A stretch of DNA of 64,000 bases from Gluconobacter kondonii (GTDB lineage Bacteria; Pseudomonadota; Alphaproteobacteria; Acetobacterales; Acetobacteraceae). The notes below the pieces were generated by a model. The model worked only from the letters and a program-made list of their open reading frames with translations, did not search any database and had not been told where the DNA came from. The position numbers and the translations under genes were made by a program. Each line of letters opens with the position of its first letter. Position 1 is the first letter of the stretch. The stretch covers positions 1 through 64,000 of the forward strand of contig NZ_BEWP01000004.1 in NCBI RefSeq assembly GCF_002723995.1, given 5' to 3'. Of the stretch, positions 57,727 to 64,000 are shown piece by piece.

Positions 57727-58547
57727 CGGACATCCTTCAGAATCTGGCGAATTTTCAACGCATCCACATGCTCGCGCACGTCATGCACCCTCAGGATCGC
57801 AGCGCCCTGCTCCACCCCATACAAATGGGTCGCCAGCGTTCCCGCCAACCGCTCGGACGCCACACACCCCAGAAAATGCCCGAACATGGATTTGCGCGAC
57901 ACCCCTAGCAGAACCGGCAGCCCATACTCGGCCCGCAGATCGCCCAGTCGCGCCACGGCCTCCACATTCTGCGCCTGCGTCTTGCCGAACCCTACACCCG
58001 GGTCCAGCACGATCCGGTCGCGCATAATCCCGGCCTTTTCCGCCAGTTCCAGCGACCGATCGAAGAAACGCCGCCAGTCCGCGCGCAGATCCAGCGCCTC
58101 GTCCACGTCATGACGGTTATGCATCACAACCACCGTCGCGTCCGAATCCGCCACCACCGAGGCCATGTCCGGGTCCGCCTGCAATCCCCAGACATCGTTG
58201 ATGACCGCGACACCGACTTCGAGCGCCCTTTTCGCGACAAACGCCTTGGTCGTATCCACCGAAACGGTCACCCCGTCCTCGACCAACTGCCCCACGACCG
58301 GTGCAAGACGCGCCCATTCTTCTTCCGCCGCAACCGGCACGAAACCCGGCCGCGTGGACTCAGCCCCCACATCCAGCAGGTCCGCCCCGTCCGCCACGAG
58401 CGTCCGACCATGGGCCAGAGCTGCTTCAGGCCGAAAAAAGCGTCCCCCGTCAGAAAAAGAATCCGGCGTGACGTTCACAATCCCCATGACCGCCACCTGC
58501 CCATTTCCAAACCGGTTCATGCTGCCGTTCCCATCCACAGTCTCCAC
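57723..58547 (-). CDS. folP: Dihydropteroate synthase
   Basis: 274 residues from GTG 58547 (an ATG at 58520 is an alternative start, giving a shorter 265-residue form). VMGIVNVTPDSFSDGG and LLDVGAESTRPG are diagnostic, plus VLDPGVGFGKT and GVSRKSMFG. Condenses pABA with dihydropterin pyrophosphate. Starts eight bases after the EAL gene, suggesting that both are in one transcript. Confidence 0.95.
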   Translation of the reverse strand: METVDGNGSMNRFGNGQVAVMGIVNVTPDSFSDGGRFFRPEAALAHGRTLVADGADLLDVGAESTRPGFVPVAAEEEWARLAPVVGQLVEDGVTVSVDTTKAFVAKRALEVGVAVINDVWGLQADPDMASVVADSDATVVVMHNRHDVDEALDLRADWRRFFDRSLELAEKAGIMRDRIVLDPGVGFGKTQAQNVEAVARLGDLRAEYGLPVLLGVSRKSMFGHFLGCVASERLAGTLATHLYGVEQGAAILRVHDVREHVDALKIRQILKDVR

Positions 58548-58554
58548 ATATCTT

Positions 58555-61140
58555 TCAGGACAGGTCCGCCACCCGACGCCCCCAGAAGAGCGGCACGTCT
58601 TCCTCCGGAACCGGGCGCCCCAGATAGAACCCCTGAACTTCCGTACAGCCCTGCTCCTGCAAATGGCGGCAATGCTCCGGCGATGACACGCCCTCTGCCG
58701 TCACCGCGACGCCTAGATCCCGCCCCAGCGCAATCACATTCCGCACCACCGCCGCACTGCGCGCATCCTGCAACATGTCCTGAATAAAGGCCGCATCCAG
58801 CTTGATCTTGGAAAACGGAAACTGCCGCAGATACATCAGCGTCGAAAATCCCTTGCCGAAATCATCCAGCGCAATGCGTACGCCCCAGGCCTCCAGTTCG
58901 CGAAAAGCATGGTGCACACGGGGTCCGACCTCAAGCGCCTGCGTCTCCGTCACTTCGATCTGCAACCGGTGCGCCTCCAGCCCTGTATTCGCCAAAACCT
59001 GGAAAATACGCCCTGCAATATCGGGAAGGGAAAAATGCGTCGCCGTCATATTGACCGAAATCCATAATGGAACCGGCCAGCGCCGCGCTACCCGACATGC
59101 TGTCTCCAGAACCCAGAAATCGAACTCCAGCCCGCTCCCAGTCTCGACAATCGTATCGATAACCTTTTCGATCGACAGATGTTTGTGCGCTGCCCCCTTC
59201 CATCGGGACAGCGCCTCAAACCCGATCACCAATCCGGTCTGGGCATTCACGATCGGCTGATACACCAACACAAACGCTTTTTGCTCCAAAGCCTGTCGCA
59301 CATCCCGAAACAGTCGTTGCTGACGACTGCCCGCCATTTCCTCGCACGGATCGAAAATGCTGTAGCGTCCGACACGCTCGCCCCGCGCATCCCGCAGAGC
59401 CGTCTCGACGGCCTCCACCAAAACCTCACCGTCACCGGTCGTCGAGACCGCCATGCCAATCGCAGGCTCCACATCGATGACATCCCCGGCCACATCTTCA
59501 GCCACACTCACAGGCCCACTCAACGCTGACAGGATCTCCAGAGCCAGAGTCTCCATGAAATGACGCTTCCGTTCGACCGGAATTCCCGTCACAACCGCCA
59601 GATCCATCACGCCGTACCGCGCCACAAAACAGCCATCCGTTCCGTTCAGATCTTTGGGCACATTTCGGGCAAGACAGGCATTCAGACGCGGCAGACTCTT
59701 CTGAAGAATCTCCGCTCCCTCGTCCGTCGTCACCACACGCCGCCGCCCGAGACTGGAGACATCCAGCGAGATAAGAACGACCACGAACGCCTGTGCGCCA
59801 CGCATCGTCTCCAGAAGGCTTTTCTGAAGATGCTCCTGACAGGCCAGCCGGTTCGGCAGCCGGGTCAGTGCATCATGCCGCACGCGATGAAAATGCCGCT
59901 CCCGCACACGCTGGAGAGCCGTTACATCCGCGCCCACCCCCAGATATCCCCGAAACACTCCCTCCCGAAAGACCGGTTCTCCTGTCAACATCCACCATCG
60001 TGCGTCTGGCACGGCCACAGCTCGAACAACCAGTTCCCGAAACGCCAGTCGATGCGTCAGGCAATGCGCCAGATGCCGTTCTGGAGAAATCGCCCCCGAT
60101 GGCTCGGCGCCCGACACTGGAATCTCCAAAAGACTACCCAAAGTCCGGCCCGCAATCTGCGTTTCATCCCGTCCCAGGATACGACAAAGCCCAGCCGAGG
60201 GGTTGCGCAGAACGCCCGCTTCATCTGTCTCCCACAGCCAGCGTCCAGTCGGCGCCGCAGACTGACGCGTGAGCAGAGACAGGATATCCGCCTGTTCACG
60301 CTGCTTCAGACACGCCATCTGCATCCGCCACAGCAGAATACCCACCAGTCGGCTGATCCCCAGAACAAATAGTCCGCAGACCGTAGCCATGAGAAAAAAC
60401 GATGCCGTAAACAGAAGAGACCAATCAAAGCACCCTTCAAGCAGCGCCCCGTAAACCCCTGCAATGATCGGCACCATCATGGCTTCGACTGCTCCGCTCA
60501 CCGGCGCACAGAGCAGAAGTGGCGCCATCAGCCCGAAGCCCACACCAAGCGTCAGCAGATGGATGTCTTCACAACGCAGTCGAAAAACCAGAATGATGAA
60601 AACGAACCAGACAAGCCCCAGAACCCCGTTCAACACCCGCAACGCTCGTCGGATCGACACGTAGTCCGCAAAGCTCCTCATGCCTCTGACGTTTGGCTGA
60701 ACCCGGGAAAACCAAAGCAGCAGGGTGCCTTCAATCCCCACAAGCAGCAGGAGAGCCAACCAGCGGCTCGACGACCAGACACCGAGCGCCACCACTGGCG
60801 CACTGATCGCCTGCGCCAGAAGATGAAGCGGAAGAAGCAGTCTCAGGGCTCGCAACTGTCCCCGGTTGAACGAAGTCTGAAAATACGCCGGAACCTGCGT
60901 CGCCTGGAAAAACAGAAATTTCCTCACATCGGAGGTGCGACTGCGATTGAAAACACGAAAGACGGCCCATCGCATGAACAGCGATCGCCGGAACCACCCT
61001 TTCAGGTGCATTCTCCCAGCGCCCTGCCCGTCAGGCTCTTCAGCATGGGCTCCATCCTGACACTCAGCCGTGTCAGAAGCCCCGGATCCTCGTCCACCGC
61101 CAGTGCTGCTCCCCGCACTGGGTTGTCTGTCGTCTGTCAT
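58555..61140 (-). CDS. Membrane PAS-GGDEF-EAL cyclic-di-GMP phosphodiesterase
   Basis: 861 residues. Ser/Gly-rich cytoplasmic start, then about six to seven spans (about 98-275), a PAS domain (about 290-412), a GGDEF domain with degenerate active site (RYGVMDLA, 509-516) and an EAL domain (about 610-855). EAL residues are intact: Glu642 (EAL), Asn697, Glu729, Asp759/760 (DDFG), Lys780, Glu816 and Gln836. So it likely hydrolyses c-di-GMP, with the dead GGDEF as regulatory GTP sensor. Confidence 0.9.
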   Translation of the reverse strand: MTDDRQPSAGSSTGGGRGSGASDTAECQDGAHAEEPDGQGAGRMHLKGWFRRSLFMRWAVFRVFNRSRTSDVRKFLFFQATQVPAYFQTSFNRGQLRALRLLLPLHLLAQAISAPVVALGVWSSSRWLALLLLVGIEGTLLLWFSRVQPNVRGMRSFADYVSIRRALRVLNGVLGLVWFVFIILVFRLRCEDIHLLTLGVGFGLMAPLLLCAPVSGAVEAMMVPIIAGVYGALLEGCFDWSLLFTASFFLMATVCGLFVLGISRLVGILLWRMQMACLKQREQADILSLLTRQSAAPTGRWLWETDEAGVLRNPSAGLCRILGRDETQIAGRTLGSLLEIPVSGAEPSGAISPERHLAHCLTHRLAFRELVVRAVAVPDARWWMLTGEPVFREGVFRGYLGVGADVTALQRVRERHFHRVRHDALTRLPNRLACQEHLQKSLLETMRGAQAFVVVLISLDVSSLGRRRVVTTDEGAEILQKSLPRLNACLARNVPKDLNGTDGCFVARYGVMDLAVVTGIPVERKRHFMETLALEILSALSGPVSVAEDVAGDVIDVEPAIGMAVSTTGDGEVLVEAVETALRDARGERVGRYSIFDPCEEMAGSRQQRLFRDVRQALEQKAFVLVYQPIVNAQTGLVIGFEALSRWKGAAHKHLSIEKVIDTIVETGSGLEFDFWVLETACRVARRWPVPLWISVNMTATHFSLPDIAGRIFQVLANTGLEAHRLQIEVTETQALEVGPRVHHAFRELEAWGVRIALDDFGKGFSTLMYLRQFPFSKIKLDAAFIQDMLQDARSAAVVRNVIALGRDLGVAVTAEGVSSPEHCRHLQEQGCTEVQGFYLGRPVPEEDVPLFWGRRVADLS

Positions 61141-61367
61141 ACACCATCATACCAGTGGAGCACGTCAAAGGTCCGAAACGACATCTCTGGATCAGAAGAA
61201 CGCCGTCTCATGAAAACCGGAAAACCATAACGGCAAACACGCGCATGCCAAGCCCCGGGAAACCGGTTCCACGCGAGTTCCTTTAACGTTCACGAAATCT
61301 TCCTCCGCGAACCCCGACAATACCAGCCGTTTTCAGTTTTTCAGAACGCTCTCTAACACCCCGATCC

Positions 61368-62126
61368 TCAGGCTTTACGCGCACGCTCCAGAAAAGCATC
61401 CATCTGATCTGCTTCAAGCGCTCCCGGCGCGACAGCCGCCGTGCCAAAAATGAAGGTCGGCGTCCCATCCAGACCAACCGCGCGTCCCTGATCCAGATTG
61501 GTCGTGATCAGCGCCACGGTTTGGGGCGAGCTCATATCCGCCGTCAGCTTCTTCGCATCCAGACCATTGGCCTGCGCCAGAGCAACGATCCGCTCCATGC
61601 TGGGCTTGCTGGTATCTTCCATCAGCGCCTTGCGCATGACGTCATATTTGCCCTGCGCACTGGCCGCGAAAATGGCCCGCGTGTCCAGAACGCTGTTGCT
61701 TCCCAGAACCGGCACGACTTTCTCAACAAGCCGCACGTCTGGATGACGGCTCAGGAAACGGTCCACCTCGCCCATCATGGAGCGGCAGTACGAACAGCGC
61801 GGATCGTAGAACTCCACAACCGTGACCTTCCCATGCGGATTGCCACGAATGGCAAAGTCAGGTGCGCTCTGAAGCTCGGACTGATGCGCCTTCACAGCTG
61901 CAAGCGTCGAATCCTGCTTCTGCTCCTCAGCCTTTTCACGGATCGAGCGAATAGCATCCGTCAGGATGCTTGGGTCATTCTGCAATGCGTCGCGCATGAT
62001 GCCGACAATCTCGGCGCGCTGGGCTGGCGTGAAAGACGTGGCCGGAGCCGCCAGAGCCTGTCCGCCCACAAGAAAGGCCATTCCGGCAACAACAGCAGAC
62101 GCCGTGGCAAGCAGATGGTGTTTCAA
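61368..62126 (-). CDS. Periplasmic DsbA-family thiol protein
   Basis: 252 residues if started at TTG 62126 (GGAG seven bases upstream; gives a classic signal peptide starting LKHHLLATA and ending ALAA near 27). Longer ATG starts add a hydrophobic stretch that does not fit. Thioredoxin-fold domain with an N-terminal helical oligomerisation region (32-85) like ScsC/BdbD. Active-site Cys111-x2-Cys114 (CSYC) and cis-Pro in GTPTF. Oxidises or isomerises periplasmic disulfides. Confidence 0.87.
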   Translation of the reverse strand: MKHHLLATASAVVAGMAFLVGGQALAAPATSFTPAQRAEIVGIMRDALQNDPSILTDAIRSIREKAEEQKQDSTLAAVKAHQSELQSAPDFAIRGNPHGKVTVVEFYDPRCSYCRSMMGEVDRFLSRHPDVRLVEKVVPVLGSNSVLDTRAIFAASAQGKYDVMRKALMEDTSKPSMERIVALAQANGLDAKKLTADMSSPQTVALITTNLDQGRAVGLDGTPTFIFGTAAVAPGALEADQMDAFLERARKA

Positions 62127-62358
62127 TGGAAAGCTCCGGATCAGCTGAAAGAAAAACAGGACGTCTGATCCATACGCCATAAAGAACGTCCACCGCAAAG
62201 AGAAGACACCAACTCGCCCCTCCCACAAACAGCAGATAACCGTTATGAGGGAACAAGAGCCGGAACCGGACCCACGGCGCAGACCCGTCTGCCCGCGCCC
62301 GTCCTCCGCAAAGGCCACGAGGCCGGACAGTCGTGACCAGACATTGGAGAAACGCCAG

Positions 62359-63777
62359 GTGGCGCATCGTCAGCACCAGATTTCCACCCCGGACGCCACA
62401 CAGACCCGTCGCATCGCGTCCCGTCTCCCGGCCTCACTGATGGCCTCGGTGGCCTCGGGCCTCCTTCTGGGCGCCTGCTCGTGGATCCCGGGCTCCCACC
62501 TCGTGGGCATCAACGAAACAGCCGCCCCCGCAGGCGGCAGCATCGGCACGGTCGTCGCCGACGAGCCCCAGGCCGCGCTGGTCGGCCATGACGTGCTGGC
62601 CCGCGGCGGCAACGCCGCCGATGCCGCAACCGCCACGGCCCTCGCCCTCGGCGTTACCCTGCCCTCCCGCGCTTCCTATGGCGGCGGCGGAGCGTGCCTG
62701 ATCAGCCGCCCCGGCGAAGCGGCGCAGTCCATTTCCTTCCTGCCCCGCCCCGGCACCAGCAAAGGCGCCGACCGCCCGGCCGGCACACCTGCCAGCTTCC
62801 GTGGCCTGTATCTGATGCAGCTCCATTACGGGACGGTGGAGTTCAACGATCTGATCGCCCCGGCCCTGAATCTCGCCAGCAGCGGCATCACCGTTAGCCG
62901 CGCTCTGGCGACCGATCTGGCTGCTGTCCGCACGGCCCTTCTCGCGGATGAAAGTGCGCGCACGATTTTCGGACGCGGCGAAGCCAACACGCTCGCCGCC
63001 GGCGACAGTCTAGCCCAGCCCCGCCTCGCAGGCTTCTTAGAGCGCATCCGCGTCGCAGGCGTCGGCGACCTCTATAACGGCGCCCTCGCCGACGTTTACG
63101 TCACTGCCGCCCAGAAAGCGGGCGGCGGCCTGAACGACGACGACATGCGACAGACCCTCCCCGTCCAGACGGACGCCCTGACGACCCATCAGGGCGGCAT
63201 AAACGCCGCGTTCCTCGCCCCGCCCGCCGATGGCGGCCTCGGCGCGGCAATCCGATACACGACGGGCGCCTCCGCACAGGGCGCTGTCGCCGCATGGCGC
63301 GCCTCGGGTAACACGACCCTCGCCGCCGCTCAGGCAGCCCTCGACAGCGGCCGTTCCGGCAACGGCAGCCTGCCGTCCCTTCCGGCTTCGACGTCCTTCG
63401 TCGTGACGGACCATTCGGGCATGGCGGTCGCCTGCGCCCTGAGTGAAAATAACCTGTTCGGAACAGGTCGTATCGCTGGCAGCACCGGCGTTGTCCTCAG
63501 CGCTTCCCCGGCTCGCACACCACAGCCCCTGCTCTCCGCTGCAATCCTGCGTGACCAGCGCAGTCTGCGTGCCGTCATCGCCGCTTCGGGGCAGAATGAA
63601 GCCGCGGATGCCGTCGGAGACGCAGCCCGCGCCGCCGCCCATGACGCCCCGATCCCCCATGAAGGCGCCGGTCGCATCAACGCGATTGTCTGCCACGGCG
63701 ACGATTCGTGCCGCGGCGTCACCGATCCCCGCGCCGCAGGCCTTGCGGCAGGCACGACAAACGACAGCACCCACTAA
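62359..63777 (+). CDS. Gamma-glutamyltranspeptidase-like lipoprotein
   Basis: 472 residues from GTG 62359 (GGAGA eight bases upstream; longer starts back to 62245 are less likely). Lipobox LGAC, Cys40. GGNAADAATATALALGVTLP and FGTGRIAGSTG match the GGT fold. The autoprocessing threonine region, TTHFSVVD in typical GGT, reads STSFVVTD here (344-351). The first Thr becomes Ser344 and Thr345 follows. Downstream, PLSSM is replaced by PLLSA. Activity is therefore uncertain. Confidence 0.8.
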   Translation: MAHRQHQISTPDATQTRRIASRLPASLMASVASGLLLGACSWIPGSHLVGINETAAPAGGSIGTVVADEPQAALVGHDVLARGGNAADAATATALALGVTLPSRASYGGGGACLISRPGEAAQSISFLPRPGTSKGADRPAGTPASFRGLYLMQLHYGTVEFNDLIAPALNLASSGITVSRALATDLAAVRTALLADESARTIFGRGEANTLAAGDSLAQPRLAGFLERIRVAGVGDLYNGALADVYVTAAQKAGGGLNDDDMRQTLPVQTDALTTHQGGINAAFLAPPADGGLGAAIRYTTGASAQGAVAAWRASGNTTLAAAQAALDSGRSGNGSLPSLPASTSFVVTDHSGMAVACALSENNLFGTGRIAGSTGVVLSASPARTPQPLLSAAILRDQRSLRAVIAASGQNEAADAVGDAARAAAHDAPIPHEGAGRINAIVCHGDDSCRGVTDPRAAGLAAGTTNDSTH

Positions 63778-63779
63778 CA

Positions 63780-63817
63780 AAAAAGCCCCGCCGTTTTGTG
63801 AAACGGCGGGGCTTTTT
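63780..63817. terminator. Bidirectional terminator
   Basis: Perfect 17-bp palindromic stem AAAAAGCCCCGCCGTTT with its complement, TGTG loop, U-runs on both strands. It lies between the convergent GGT-like gene and fliP. Confidence 0.93.
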
Positions 63818-63829
63818 CATCTCTGGACC

Positions 63830-64000
63830 CTATCCGGTAAAACTTCGCACCAGACTTCCCGCCACCAGTGACCATCCGTCAACAACCACGAAAAAGATCA
63901 GCTTGAACGGAAGCGACACGGTACTCGGCGGCAGCATCATCATGCCAAGGCTCATCAACACGCTGGACACCACCAGATCGATGACCAGAAACGGCAGATA
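63830..64000 (-). CDS. fliP: Flagellar biosynthesis protein FliP (C-terminal 56 residues, partial)
   Basis: Runs off the window edge. The last 56 residues, [16 protein letters not shown] through to the TAG stop at 63830, match the FliP C-terminus ([17 protein letters not shown]). FliP is a core membrane subunit of the flagellar export gate. Confirms a flagellated organism, in keeping with the che operon. The upstream part is outside the window. Confidence 0.95.
   Translation of the reverse strand, partial: YLPFLVIDLVVSSVLMSLGMMMLPPSTVSLPFKLIFFVVVDGWSLVAGSLVRSFTG

Overview
The window is high-GC DNA from an alphaproteobacterium, most likely an acetic acid bacterium of the Gluconobacter/Acetobacter group. 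Reasons are the YlxR-L7Ae/NusA/IF-2 block, the DUF1489 protein, the FolB-FolK fusion, the gene styles and the frequent TTG starts. This assignment is by recognition, not by a database search. No integrase, transposase, CRISPR array or phage gene was seen; it reads as ordinary chromosome with a few unusual modules.

Layout. 7-8614: rsmB on the minus strand, then a plus-strand run of yggS, kup, hemW, a secreted nucleoside-hydrolase-like protein, a DUF1489 protein, an exported double-VOC protein and a Gly-rich lipoprotein. 8590-21847 (minus): the translation/transcription superoperon rimP-nusA-ylxR-infB-rbfA // truB-rpsO-pnp // nitronate-monooxygenase-like flavoprotein and FUSC membrane protein. 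The // marks are intrinsic terminators, and a further terminator-like hairpin sits directly in front of rimP. 22064-24906 (plus): three genes I cannot name: a single-span membrane protein, a membrane-anchored ClpB-D2-like AAA+ protein, and a second single-span protein. This is the best candidate for an undescribed system. 24927-28748: a polar amino-acid ABC importer (binding protein fused to permease, plus ATPase), then ccmAB. 28852-39741: a giant secreted tricorn-type S41 protease, cytochrome b561, a DedA/YqaA-like protein, soluble lytic transglycosylase, a family-4-like uracil-DNA glycosylase, an exported TPR protein, ispE and a small unknown.

39746-46936 (minus): a tightly overlapped chemotaxis operon, MCP-STAS-cheY-cheA-cheW-cheR-cheB-cheY-unknown. 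Its central part is visibly poorer in G+C than the flanks. The last 171 bases hold the C-terminus of the flagellar export protein FliP. 47053-54056: a lipoprotein with two retropepsin DTG motifs, tRNA-Asp(GUC), a DUF3147 membrane protein, a Wzm/Wzt-type polysaccharide exporter, queECD, class I fructose-bisphosphate aldolase and a hexapeptide acetyltransferase. 54178-61140 (minus): an NAD-dependent epimerase, a cupin, an Rrf2 regulator, and the folate operon folP-folBK-folE preceded closely by a large EAL-domain protein. 61368-63777: a divergent pair, a periplasmic DsbA-like thiol protein and a gamma-glutamyltranspeptidase-like lipoprotein.

Functional links. FolE (GTP cyclohydrolase I) feeds both folate synthesis and the QueD/E/C branch toward queuosine. 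The rimP-to-pnp block couples rRNA maturation, initiation and RNA decay. The che operon and fliP together point to a motile cell.
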